The notes under the pieces are model-generated. The model was not told where the DNA came from, ran no database searches, and saw only the letters and a list, made by a program, of their open reading frames with translations. Shown one piece after another: positions 44,640-55,575 of a stretch of DNA of 64,000 bases; the stretch's first letter is position 1, and every line of letters begins with the position of its first letter. The stretch comes from Acanthaster planci (taxonomy: Eukaryota; Echinodermata; Asteroidea; Valvatida; Acanthasteridae), in contig NW_019091395.1 of NCBI RefSeq assembly GCF_001949145.1, positions 1,297,259 to 1,361,258 on the forward strand. Reading direction: 5' to 3'. Both the position numbers and the translations under genes were made by a program.

Positions 44640-44940
44640 TTTGGACAGCGTGATTTCCACCTTTGCACTGGGATGTTCGGTGAGAATGCACGCCTAACAT
44701 ATAAATCACAGAAATTGCATTTCTATATATAGGTTTGTGGGAAACGGGACCTAGGCCAAACAGACAGCCTATCTCAACTTATTTGAATATTAATGAGAGG
44801 ACATCTCTACTGCAGACGTGAGTATGTCGAAAGTTTGCAGTAAGTTGCTTCCATCGATTTTGTGTTGCGTTGTGTTGTATTTGCTGCTGGTTGTAGACTT
44901 TCATGACGTCTGACACATTCATGACATTGTCCATTTGGAT
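44640..44940 (+). repeat. Dispersed repeat R1, copy 2
   Basis: It shares cacctttgcactg, the ttgcagtaagttg..gtgttgcg region and gtctgacac..tcatgaca with 16121-16440 and 61110-61400. Confidence 0.5.
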
Positions 44941-46039
44941 AAAAACGTAATTTTCCCAGTTGAGCAGTGTTAGCCAATAAATAAACACCTACCCATACCG
45001 TAACTGTGGCAACTACGACTAAACCCAAATGGCTGTATTGCATTATGATAAGATACATGCAGGGTACCGTATCCACATTTGCACATACCCTCATATTTGT
45101 GTTTTTATGTGGCATTTCCGGTCCTTTATTCTTTTCTTAAAATTATTCCCTGAGTTTCAAAATCACTCCCATTTGAACCAGGCTATCTTTCCTGGGTTCA
45201 CTTGTGTTTCCTATCTTCTCGACTAATATGCAAAATACAGTTTCCAATAGGTAAAATTTATACCTTGGAAATTCCTCATTCTTGGGTAAATTCCAGAAAT
45301 CTATTTCGTTAAATTCTTGTGGGGTACCCAACAAGGAGCCCGCAAGGACAGCGCATGATCATTGACGGATATATTACTTCCGATTGGTCTTTTACAGTTG
45401 TGTTTTGCTTCTAATTAACAATTTTTACCATGCGCGTTGGTTAATTGACCGGACCTTCGTGAACCAAACGGAATACAAGCGCTTCCCAAACTTTGTCCTC
45501 CAAGAGTTTTTAGCGCGTTGGCCAATCGCGGTAATTGGTAATGCTACATGACTGTGAAATTTAGCCTCAAAGTGGTTTGTATAAGGTAGTGGAATATTTT
45601 CATTTTCGGCTGACATTTTGTTTTACTTTTTTCAATTTTAGAATTTTTCCGAAGAAGTGAGATCTTGCCTACGACAAACCAGACTGAAAACTACAGAATC
45701 CGGTCAATTTCATCTAGCTGGATTTTTTTTTTTGGGGGGGGGAAGGGGTCGACATTCATGAGTCTAGGTACCATCTGCGGAGCGCAATTGTTGTATTATA
45801 CTTGCACCAAATCGATCCAGCCATGAACGTTGCACTACGACCAACGGCTTGTTGTATAATGGATGAATGTACTGACGTCCATTAGGCGTGGTGGTGTGCA
45901 TAAAGTTCACTTGTATAGTACATGTACCGGCACTGGGGATATGTACCGTCTCCAAATGGCAGTGTCAGAATTAAGAAGGAAAATCACTATTACAAGGTCT
46001 TTTTACAGAGCACTATTCCTGCTTTGATGGGAAAGTAAT
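44941..46039. other. No recognisable gene
   Basis: Nothing is supported. A long T then G run (tttttttttttggggggggg) is at about 45725. Confidence 0.5.
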
Positions 46040-46260
46040 AGCAACAACAATGAAATGGGATTTTCTGAAGAAAAAAAACAGAGCCAGAAAACCTAAGAAA
46101 AAATTATCGTCAAAATTGCGCCTTTATACCTTGTTGATGGGCCCTCACACTTCTTTCCACCAAGGCCTTTTCTATACCTGCGTGCATAATTGTGAATTCG
46201 TTGTGGAAAGGTCTATCAGACCCGATTAAACTGTCTCGTATCCATGTGCCAGCGCGTGGT
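46040..46260 (+). repeat. Dispersed repeat R4, copy 1
   Basis: The order ttttctg-gaagaaa, aatggcc-like, accaaggc, gcgtgcataattgtgaatt, ggtctat is repeated at 48590-48790. It is non-coding. Confidence 0.5.
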
Positions 46261-46423
46261 TTACGCAGCGACCATAGACTTCTTCACTAATTCATAATGT
46301 AACCCGTATACAAACCCACAAAAAGAACGGGAACTGCTTCACTGTTAAGGGCACAAAAGTGAGCTTGAAATAACTCTTTTATTTAGGAAGAACTCCTCAA
46401 TCTAGGAAACTCTAGTTCGAACA

Positions 46424-46456
46424 AATAATGAATAAATGAGCGATTTATTCATTATT
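46424..46456. repeat. 14-bp perfect hairpin
   Basis: Arms aataatgaataaat and atttattcattatt flank a 5-base loop (gagcg). It could be the centre of a palindromic element or chance in AT-rich DNA. Confidence 0.6.
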
Positions 46457-47009
46457 CGGATTTTAGGCCAACTTCAGCCCCTTCTTACAGCCAGAGTCAG
46501 AAGTTTCTCAAAAGGATAAGCAGTTCCGCTTCCTCCAATTTCAGTTCAGTAGTCAGGATTCAGCTGAAACTGTGTCTGGGATCTGCGACCAGTCTATGTG
46601 ACGGCTTGAGTCCGTTCACCACCAGTCCTCAGGTTTGGAATCTGCCAAATATCTTGTTACTGCGAGTGAACCACTGAACTATCCACTATCAATGTAAATT
46701 CACTGATTTAGGAAACTGACATATTCAAAAGATATGCCTTGACATAAAACGATGTGTGAATAAACCCCATAGACTTTAGCAATGTATGTGTGGGACCCTA
46801 TACAAAGATAACCCCCCCCCCTTGCATTATACAAAGTTACATACATGTATTATCCAGCACATGACCATGCGCAAGAATTGACTATACATACACTGACAGC
46901 TCTTACAAAAAACCTCCTTTGTCTTGGGTACCTTATTTCAAATCATGCCAATATATGTATTAGGACCAAAATGTATCGTTTTATCCTTACTGCCACTCAA
47001 AACAAATTA

Positions 47010-47068
47010 TTAACCCTAACACTCCTCAATCCTTCACCTGTTGGAGGATTGAGGCGTGTTAGGGTTAA
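47010..47068. repeat. TTAA-bounded palindromic mini-element, copy 1
   Basis: The 59-bp unit starts TTAACCCTAACAC and ends with its complement GTGTTAGGGTTAA. The inner cctcaatcct pairs with aggattgagg around a tcacctgttgg centre. A second copy in reverse orientation is at 62278-62336. Confidence 0.85.
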
Positions 47069-47322
47069 TCATACACACACTTGGGTATGGCGATAGCGAA
47101 GCACGCAGAGACGTTAGAACACTAACAAAGCAAGAGCTCGCTTAGAGTTTAAAACACATATAACTTTAGAACAAATTGTAAATACAAGCTAACCTAACCT
47201 ACAAGCACAACGTTTGTGTGATTTCTAATCCCTTTACAGATGAATCTTGAAAGCCACCTTAAATTTAAAGTTAGAACATTATCAGCAAAATAGGGCAAAT
47301 TGTATACAGAACTTAATTTAAC

Positions 47323-48190
47323 CTATAAGTCCAACTTCGGCGTGATTTCCAGCCTCTTCTCTAATGAAACTTCGATATACCCGTCCGTACCCTCGTCCCT
47401 TTTCCACCTTCAGTGCCTCTTCAGACATCGGTCTGCCACCTGACTTTTGGCTGCAGCGGTTGCACCGCCCCTCCTTAGTGAATGCAAGCCCAAGTTAAGC
47501 GAAGGTGCCTCTGTATGCAATAATTTCAAAATGCATTCTCGGGCTCGCGTGTAGCTTAATTTCTTATCCTTATAGATTAATCTACAAACTATATTAGACC
47601 TAAACACGGGCCGGAATAGAAAAACGTATATATGTTTCAGTAGTCATACCCACTACGGATATATATTTAACCAACATAGTGTAGGGACAAGCCGATGTCG
47701 TGCCCTTAGAAATTATCACCTCCTGACCCGACTTATATTGATCTACTTTGCTCCTTTGTAGTACAATTTAAAAATAATGATCTGAAAACGATAAATCACG
47801 ACATCTTATGGCGCTGAGCTCATCGAAACGCAAAAACCCAACAAAAGCAGTTGTTATGATCATACATACATCTCTTAATACCAACAAATCCTGATTGTCA
47901 GCGATTTGTCGCAGAGCTGGATGATTAAATCTGGGGTAATCGCGTCTTTCTTCACCGCCTTTCTACCCGTCACACGTTTAGCTGCTTCGTGAAGGTTTCT
48001 AACGAATGAGTTATCAGTGCAAGAGTTCGTCTAGCCCATTCATTTGGTGTGCCCACCTGATGGCGTATATAGCCGACGATATAACATGATGTGAACTACC
48101 TGTGTCCAGAAGCTGAGTTGCGTAGATTGAATAGGCTCGGCTGGTATAGCAGAATAGCCGCACTTGACGCAAAAGCTCTACCATCTTTTG
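47323..48190 (-). pseudogene. Tyrosine recombinase (DIRS/Crypton-like) relic
   Basis: Minus-strand pieces in order give an N-terminal helical domain (SSAIYAIRWAHQMNGLD near 48060; NSFVRNLHEAAKRVTGRKA near 47985), then the catalytic domain of a phage-integrase-type recombinase. That domain has GFLRFDELSAIRC (catalytic Arg), RSKVDQYKSGQEVII (beta-hairpin Lys), CPYTMLVKYIS, LFRPVFRSN, then GLHSLRRGGATAAA (His-x-x-Arg), LKRH and DGYIEVS (nucleophile Tyr). The C-terminus ends at a TAG (47323-47325). An in-frame TGA at 47410-47412 sits between LKRH and RWK where Gly (GGA) is usual. A frame change occurs near 48015 and one near 47620. Length and motif order fit the eukaryotic YR families carried by DIRS-like retrotransposons or Cryptons. 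No RT was found beside it, so the element type is open. Confidence 0.8.
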
Positions 48191-48589
48191 AAGCTCCCAA
48201 AGTACTGCTTGACCGTATTATCACACTTGGATGAACACATGTGTGCACACATCCTTACTGCCAAATCCGTATCATGCACTCTTGTGCGGTGTAGTGCATC
48301 CTGGACGCTGAACGTTCCCTTTCAGACCGATCCCTGTCATAAAAATAAAAACCTAGTTAAGTCAAACAATCCGACTCAATCATGAACAAGTTTGCAAAAC
48401 AGATTCAAAAATCGATGTTCAACGCAATCATTTGAAATTTTAGTTCACCCTGGACGAAAATACCCTTATTACCATTATTAGCATTATTAGTCTCTTATGT
48501 AAGCGGGATTTTAGTACTCTGTAAAACAACTTAGCATTCATACATTCTCATGTGCGCACGAGAAAAATCCCGCTTCGATTAGAAACTGC

Positions 48590-48790
48590 AAGCAAAAATG
48601 ATTTAATGGGGTTTTCTGGAGGAAAGAAAAACTGAACAAAGCTTCAAACCTGAGAGAAAAAGATCGAAATCGCAACCCCGTACATTTCCAATGGCCCTTG
48701 CCGCCAAGGCTATTGGTGCACACGCATGCATAATTGTGAATTTATTAGTGAAGAGGTCTATTGTCTCAACGGGCATTATCGAAATATTAA
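48590..48790 (+). repeat. Dispersed repeat R4, copy 2
   Basis: This is the counterpart of 46040-46260 (ttttctggaggaaag, gccaaggct, gcatgcataattgtgaattt, gaggtctattgtctc). Confidence 0.5.
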
Positions 48791-49533
48791 TACACGGTCA
48801 CGTGACGTGTTTCGACCAATAGGAATAGAAAAACTGCCCCAGGTACATGTATGTATGAATGGCAAGTGGACCTCGGTTTCATTGAATTAATGAACTTAAC
48901 ACGTAAAGTTAATGTACAGCACCTTTGTGTTAGTCTTTCATTCCCCAAACACTGGATTTATTGCGCTCGCAACGACGTACGATTAATGCGGGAATGAAGG
49001 TAATCGTTGCTGAGCTGGATCGATGTGCAAACGCTTCCATCCACTCGGGACCAAAAACCTTCACACTTTTCTCCACTATAGCCCGCGCTTAAAATTTCAG
49101 AAAAACTTCTAATTCTGTGGTTCACACCTGTAAATACTGTAGTGAAACAAACAAGTTTTACGCTAAAATCACCAGTTTTGACCATTCTGGTTCTAATTCC
49201 AATTTAGTTTCACAAAATACGTTAGAAAAAAGGCCTAATCAAACCATGCATGGGTGGAAATCCGGGGGGACATGTCTCCCATGAATTTGGTACGGGAGGA
49301 CACAATATCGAATCCCCCCCTATGTTTTAAGCAAAACAAAATACTAAAGGAATTGATGGATCGATGGATGAATTTCCCTTTTGAGTTTTTTTTTATGGAA
49401 TAAGATAATAATAACATAAAACTATTAGTTTTTGTTTTACATGTATACCTATTCAAAGAAAAACCTCGTACAGAAGTCATACGTAGACAGTTGTTTCCGT
49501 AGGTGGTATGCCCATAAATAAACAGGTTTAGAT
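48791..49533. other. No recognisable gene
   Basis: Nothing is supported on either strand. Confidence 0.5.
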
Positions 49534-49793
49534 ATTCGAGTTATTCCCTCAAAGTCTAAACATTCGAGTCTTTCACTGGAAATCTGAATTTAGAGCAATT
49601 TACTCCAAGTAGGAATTTTCAGTTTAATCTGGAAGTCTGCAGTTTCCAGTTATTCACTCGAAGTCTAAATTTCATACCGAGAGTCGAATTCCCAGTGACG
49701 AATTTTGAATGAATACCTCTAAATTGAATTCAGACTTCGAATGAATGCGTCAAAAATTACTCTGTCGAGTGAATGACTCTGGAATTCAGACCA
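49534..49793. repeat. Degenerate tandem array that flips orientation
   Basis: Units close to ttattcactcgaagtctaaa recur every 25-30 bases up to about 49670. From about 49700 the reverse-complement form (attcagacttcgaatgaatg) continues. The whole could fold into a long imperfect hairpin. It is non-coding. Confidence 0.7.
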
Positions 49794-50340
49794 GACAATT
49801 ATGGCTGTCTTACACGATTGGACTATTCATGTAATTACTGCAGAACAATCCTTTATGCTTCTGCATGATCATGGAGCTATGGGTGGACTTTCTTCATGCT
49901 CCAATTCAATCATCTGCATCGGGGATGGCAATTTAAGTGTGTACATCTAGAACACATGATCGAATTTTGGAACAGTTGAAGGCCTGATGCACAATGCCCT
50001 CCTTACACTGCACCGAAAAACAGCAATGAAGTAGCAATGCTTGTTTCACCACAAGAAAATTGTGCTCTTGGCTTAATTGGCAGTCGGTCAGCCAACTCTC
50101 TGGCCTGATGTGAGCACCCCTGATAAATTGACATGTTTCAAACATCTTTTTTTTTTAAATCAAGCGACACTTGATTCGCTGGGTGGCGGTATTTAAACTT
50201 AATAGTCGAAAAAAGCGTCTTTTAAACGTAGTAAAAGTTTTTAAAAATCCCATTACGCCAAGAAGTCTCCGCTTTCTGGTCAGGGCTCCAAACGTGTTGC
50301 AGTGACATTTTTTTACCTCACTTTTTTCCCTAGAAATAGG
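49794..50340. other. No recognisable gene
   Basis: Nothing is supported. Confidence 0.5.
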
Positions 50341-50344
50341 TGTA

Positions 50345-50663
50345 CAGGCGTGGCATACATAGTGTGGACCTCTGCACAAAAGAAGTCCACATAATGCAGG
50401 GTACGATGGCGTTGTGTGGACTTGCACATGTCCACACAAGGTTTCCCCCTCTTTGGAAAAGAAGTTTAGAGGCATTTGGGGGAAGGGGTTATCTGTGGTA
50501 AAAGGAAGAGGAATAGTCAAGGAAACCTTGTACAAAAAACTAGCCAAAAATCTTGTTCCTGGTTGAAGAAAAATGAGTATTTTCACTGAGTTTTCTTAAC
50601 TGCACGAAAACAAAGGAATGTCCACAGTATGTGTGTAACGTAAACATGGGTGCACACACATGT
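50345..50663 (+). repeat. Dispersed repeat R3, copy 2
   Basis: This is the counterpart of 44076-44372. Here the internal hairpin arms ttgtgtggac and gtccacacaa are perfect over 10 bases. It ends about 170 bp upstream of the exon carrying F-box copy 3. Confidence 0.8.
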
Positions 50664-50829
50664 GTTTTAGAACACATGGCCTTGCTACTGTGAGAAGTGT
50701 CAATAAACGACTTTATCTTAATAACTGAAGTTAAAGATGGTACAGCTTGTCAATACAAATCTTTAAAGTCCGAATGTACATTGTTCTCTGACTTTTCTTT
50801 TCTGTTTTCCAAACACAGCTCCTGTAGTG

Positions 50830-52569
50830 ATGGAGTCTTCGTCATTATCTGGCAATTTAGTGGCATTGCCAACAGAACTGCATCATGTCATACTCCAGTA
50901 TCTCTCAGCCCGAGATCTGTGCCATATGGCGCTTTGTAATCGATCCTGGAGAGATGTGGCCAATCAGGATGCTCTCTGGCGCCCTCTTTGCCGGCGTAGG
51001 AGATGGGAGCGCTTTGGTACCACAGAAGATCTTTGCAAGGAGGTGTCGACTGCTTTGCCTGCGGGCAACACTAGCGTTGCCTTCCCGATAGAAATGGTCG
51101 TAACTGATTCTGATTCATCTACATTGATCCAGACTTGCAAATGGAAGGAAGTGTACATGAGAGCGCAGCATCTCGAGGCCAACTGGATCAACAACTGTTG
51201 CCACACTGTCTCCTTTGAGTTCGGAGCAGCTGGCTGTCACGAATATTGGGAGAATCCTGCTGAGTCTGAGTTGCTGGATCCAAACAAAACCGAGGGATTA
51301 GTAGTGGCCGCTTTGGACGCTGAAGGAGCCTGTCTGGCTGGGAGTCTCTCAAATAACACCCTGAAAATCTGGGACATGTCAACGGGGGATTGTCAGCACA
51401 CCATCACACTAGATGGTTTCTCTAGTGGGAGCCCGAATTCCTTGATGGTTAAGAGTGGCATTGTAGCAGTTGGATGCTGGGATGGCCGGGTCCGAACCTT
51501 CTCTGCCCAGACCGGAGAGAAGCAGCGAGTGTTGGGAAATTTTTACCGGGAAGTAACCCATGTCCTCTTTGACGGGGAAATAATTGTCAGCACGGCCCAT
51601 CCCGAAAACGATCGTTATACATATGATGATAGCGGTGATGAAGAGGAAAGTAAGGGTGAAGATGGTGATGACGATGATGGTGGTGATGAGGAAGGAGGTG
51701 ACAGTGGAGCCGATGGCAGTGTTGGAGGTGACATACGAGCCTATCTTACTCGTTGGGGGGAGCCACGGACCTCTGATATGATAGAAAAGGTAGGAAATGA
51801 AATTAAGGTCTTTGGGTCTGAAGATACCTCCAATTTTCGTCTTCGTTATGGCTCGGGACGGTCCCCCCTTATTCATGTTGACTATCGTGACAAGATAGTA
51901 GCTGCTGCGTACGAAGCCAAAATAATTTGCTTGTGGGATGCCCAAAGTGGCTCGCGCCAGCATACAATCAACACAGGGTTGAACTGTTTGGTGTCGTGCC
52001 ATCTTGGTGACGGAATTGTCATCGGTACCAACAAAACAAATGAACCTGTCATGAAAATGTGGAAATTGTCATCAGGGCAGCTCATAGAGGCTTTTGACTG
52101 TCCCAGTGTCCGCTTTTTCGATAAAGCAAACGAAATAAGCAAAGTCTGCGGGCGGATGTTGTATCACTTTGATCCGAATAACGCATTTATTGTTGGTCGA
52201 TCAAAATATGGAATGCTGGGCATGTTTGGCTTAGACGGGAGCTACTATGGTGATACAAAAAGCTTCAAAGTGGCTGATGACTTTGAAGACCACTTGAGGT
52301 TGATTGTACCCTGCCTCCACGGCAACAAAATCATCGGAGGTGAGTGTTGTGATGGAAGAATGTTCTTGTTCATACTCAGTAGTGCAGGCGGCTTCAAGCT
52401 GGTCAGAGAGGTGAGACCCATGATGCAAGAACTTTTTGCTGGGCTTGACAATGTCAATCCTCTGCATGCTTGGATGAGTACCACCAAACTGGTATTTGTC
52501 TCTTACTTCCGGTATGAGGAGAAGGAGGAAATTCAAGTGCCCAAGATCGTCATTCACCATTACTGGTGA
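50830..52569 (+). CDS. F-box/WD40-repeat protein, copy 3 (putative SCF substrate receptor)
   Basis: The protein has 579 residues, is intact and is collinear with copy 1. ATG 50830 is chosen because the preceding in-frame codon is GTG and the other copies start at the same MESSS. The F-box is at about residues 11-55 (ALPTELHHVILQYLSARDL, then DALWRPLCRRRR). WD segments include LKIWDMSTGDCQHTI, VRTFSAQTGEK, IICLWDAQSGSRQHTI and VMKMWKLSSGQL. The acidic/Gly loop (about 270-300) is even richer in Asp/Glu/Gly than in copy 1. The C-terminus is HHYW. A splice acceptor (ttttccaaacacag, ending 50818) precedes it, again with an open frame back to the acceptor in the same phase as the other two copies. 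It lies about 28 kb from copy 1, same strand. The substrate is unknown. Confidence 0.9.
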   Translation: MESSSLSGNLVALPTELHHVILQYLSARDLCHMALCNRSWRDVANQDALWRPLCRRRRWERFGTTEDLCKEVSTALPAGNTSVAFPIEMVVTDSDSSTLIQTCKWKEVYMRAQHLEANWINNCCHTVSFEFGAAGCHEYWENPAESELLDPNKTEGLVVAALDAEGACLAGSLSNNTLKIWDMSTGDCQHTITLDGFSSGSPNSLMVKSGIVAVGCWDGRVRTFSAQTGEKQRVLGNFYREVTHVLFDGEIIVSTAHPENDRYTYDDSGDEEESKGEDGDDDDGGDEEGGDSGADGSVGGDIRAYLTRWGEPRTSDMIEKVGNEIKVFGSEDTSNFRLRYGSGRSPLIHVDYRDKIVAAAYEAKIICLWDAQSGSRQHTINTGLNCLVSCHLGDGIVIGTNKTNEPVMKMWKLSSGQLIEAFDCPSVRFFDKANEISKVCGRMLYHFDPNNAFIVGRSKYGMLGMFGLDGSYYGDTKSFKVADDFEDHLRLIVPCLHGNKIIGGECCDGRMFLFILSSAGGFKLVREVRPMMQELFAGLDNVNPLHAWMSTTKLVFVSYFRYEEKEEIQVPKIVIHHYW

Positions 52570-54151
52570 AGAGTACTCACTGACTCTCTCTTGCCATCTG
52601 TGACTTGGGTTCAAATCCCACCCTGGCTCTTGGCCCAAGACTGGTTCAGCTGTATGTTTTATGTTTTTTCCAGGATTTCCTCCTAACTTCAAAACTGATC
52701 ATTTCCCCCTTATCGTCAAAGGTTTCACTTTTATTTTAGACTTTAAGAGCTTTTCTGTGTCGTTTTTGAGACATTTGTTTGAAATTTTCTTGGAATGAAA
52801 GTACATGTCTTCACGGGTTTATGTTTTCAATAAGTTCACTGACTTTGACATGATTCAGCTGTTCAGGGCTCTGGCTGTTGAAATAGTATACTGTCAATTC
52901 CGTGGGGGTGTATTTGGTACGCGTACGTGATGAAGCTCAAATCGGACAAGTGACACTTCACTTTTCAAGTTACGTCACATAATTAAAATATTAAAAAGGA
53001 TGTAACCAAAAGTATATACACGTATGATATAATTCTGTGAATGACTTAGGTGTGATAAATGAAGTGTGTAGACTGCACTATTTATCGCTTCAGGGCTTAG
53101 CATGATAAACCAATTGAGTTGCATGTGCGAGTAGCTCCTGAAAGTCAAGCATTTTAGTTTATCCTTACTTTGCGACATAAATATTTACTTACGTGAAAGA
53201 ATGAGTAACAGGCAGATTACTGTAGTAATGATACATCATACTTGTGAGAATAGCTAGGCTCCTCAGCGTGAGCATAACGTAACCTTTAAAATGGCATATA
53301 CATTGAGATTCTGTGTAGAAACTGCACATCTCCATAATGGAGTGGCTTCCACGCGTACACAAATTTCAACTGCATTCAAATTTCAAAATGTATTCATTTG
53401 TAGTTGCTGAATCAGTCCATCAACCAAACGCCACTTTCTTCTTGAAATCTTTTTTGGAGGGTATATAATATGTTTGACAGATTTCTATGGTGTAGATCAT
53501 AGACAATCAGATTCTGCACGATGATCTTTAATAACGTTTGGGCATTTAGAGATAGAAGTGACAATTTTCTTCATTTTGATCATACTTCAAAGAGATTTTG
53601 CGTTTTTTGAAACATTTATATTGTAAAGTTGAAATTTTATTGCAGATTGTTATATGAAACCATTGGATACACACATAACATTTAAAAACGCAATAATTTT
53701 ATATTGTTATTGTTTTTTAATCAAAAAATTAAACAAAATTGTTTATCACGTGAAATAAGCATACTTTTGAAAGATTGACCAATTTGATCGGTCTGGTGCG
53801 GTCCAGACAGGATGTGCTAGGACTTTGAAATAGGTTTGGGTGCACAGACTTGTAAAAAATGTTTACTGGACTGGTCCCAGTCCCTATAGCGACCGGTAGC
53901 TAGCTGCAGTTTAATGGGGTGGATTAGCCCTGTCAGTTTGGATGCTGAATGTTTTGTCAGGCCGATGGCAAAGCCTGAACACAAAATACGTATCAACGGG
54001 GAGGCAAATCAAACACAAGTACCTTTCCTTGTCAAACCTCTATTGATCACATTGTACTCATTTATTTTCATAGATAAATCATTTACAACAATTTATTTCA
54101 AACCAGTAGTCACTGTGTCACTGTGTTTAACTTTATACCAATGAACAACTT
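52570..54151. other. 3-prime flank of F-box copy 3, then no recognisable gene
   Basis: The first 180 bases match the flank of copy 1. Beyond that the DNA is AT-rich and without domain signatures. Confidence 0.5.
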
Positions 54152-54448
54152 ATGATGAAGTTCGGAAACGAAGAAGAAAGAACAGAATATGTTATGATTT
54201 GTGCATGGAGCGTGCATCGTTTCCTCAATTTACATTCACCCGACAAGATATGGGATGCATTATACTCGGTACCAGTCCCTGCGTCCGGAGAAAGTCTGCA
54301 AGATGCGTGGAGAATAAGTATAGGACGGGGAACAAGTCTTATTGTTCACGCGCATGCTGCAAATTATGACTTTGCTGGTACCTTTAGTGGGAATTTTGTT
54401 GAAGTTTTAACCGTAAATTTGCAACCGAAATGGGACAAAACTGATTTG
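54152..54448 (+). CDS. Exon-like ORF, unassigned
   Basis: Ninety-nine codons are open from ATG 54152 to a good donor (gatttg|gtaagc at 54449), phase 0. The composition looks coding: CAWSVHRFLNLHSPDKIWDA, ASGESLQDAWRISIGRG and VHAHAANYDFAGTFSGNFV suggest a folded alpha/beta domain. I do not recognise the family, and the next exon was not identified; it should carry the continuation in phase 0. It could belong to a host gene or a transposon. Confidence 0.4.
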
Positions 54449-55029
54449 GTAAGCAGCACATTATCATTAACATGTGTAATTGTACATTGAGATGTCGTAT
54501 TTTGTACGCAAAGTTCAATTGATACCAGTTTTATCAGGCTTCTTGCAGTTGAGTAATCCGGTAATAAGTTTAAACGTTACAGCTTACACTGAGTAACGTT
54601 ATAATGCTAGTGTTGTGACGGTTGAGGCAGTCCGCCGGCCTTATAAGGAAAAGCCATTTTTAAATTTGCCCAGCCCAACCGTCAAATCAGAATGAATCAA
54701 ACACGCTCACCCATGTTGTTTTAATATTCAAACAATTAGTTAGCATCCGAATAAGACACGGAAACTTTTATGATTGTGGAAAAACTGAATTCATGTCCAT
54801 TACATGTATGTATAAAAATGCAATGAGATCTAGTAATCATGCAGTAATCATGCATGTCCAATAAACCACATCAGCTTCAATGCAACCTTTGCCCAAAATG
54901 TCGTCTTGTGTCGAACCATAACCTGTCGTGTGTATAGAAGAAATAGGCCGACATTGGGATGGTTTCCGTGAGAAGTTAATAGGTTGCAGGAACAGGATAA
55001 AATTCCATGGCATAAAATACTACAATTAC

Positions 55030-55575
55030 CTTCTGCGCAGCCCTGGAATTGTAATGGCGAGAAAAGGATGAGAGTTCACTACGCAAGTTTCAAATTGCTG
55101 CATCGGACTCATTTTGATAGCTGATATATTTCCAAGGATATGCGGGTCAAACACGAGCACGTCGAACTGCCAGCCAGACAGCCAGAGTGCAAATATGCCT
55201 CATAATCAACGGCGGTACTGAACTGACGGTGATGAAAAGAGGCAGCCTGGCAACTTGTCTTGACCACGACAAATGCTGCCTTTAGAAACTTGCCTGACAA
55301 CTGGCTGGGGAGTGTGTCTGGCGAACCAGAACTTCTCCCAACATCATCACCATTTTGACAGATGATGACTTAGCAACGGCACACTACTCTATGTCTTTAC
55401 GGTATCCTGGACTTCATGTCTGGAAAATCTATCAAAGCAAGATCTCCTGAAGCAACCCTGAATTGGCTTCTGATTCTAAAATTTATAGACAATTGGCAAA
55501 GAGTCGCTCTGCCATTGATACAGAACAATGATGAAGTACCCTGTACCGATGCAGACACGTTCTTTGCCTCCGTGC
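55030..55575 (+). pseudogene. Glycosyltransferase (Nucleotid_trans) pseudogene, copy 3
   Basis: About 545 bases align with 14970-15510 of glycosyltransferase copy 2. Shared landmarks are gcgcagccctgga, ttcaaattg, cttgaccacgacaaatg, gacaactggctgg, tcccaacatcatcacc, gatgatgac, cacactactc, tatcctggacttcatgtc, gagtcgctctgccattgata and the ctgtaccgatgcagac DxD region. Multiple stops and indels destroy the frame. The homology stops just after the DxD, and the membrane-anchor exon is absent. It is closer to copy 2 than to copy 1. Confidence 0.88.

Noticed and set aside
47010-47068. CCCTAA / TTAGGG motifs suggesting interstitial telomere repeat
   Set aside because: Only one hexamer per arm, as part of a palindromic element; no tandem telomeric array.
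49534-49793. CRISPR-like array
   Set aside because: Units are degenerate, spacing irregular, no unique spacers, and the genome is animal.
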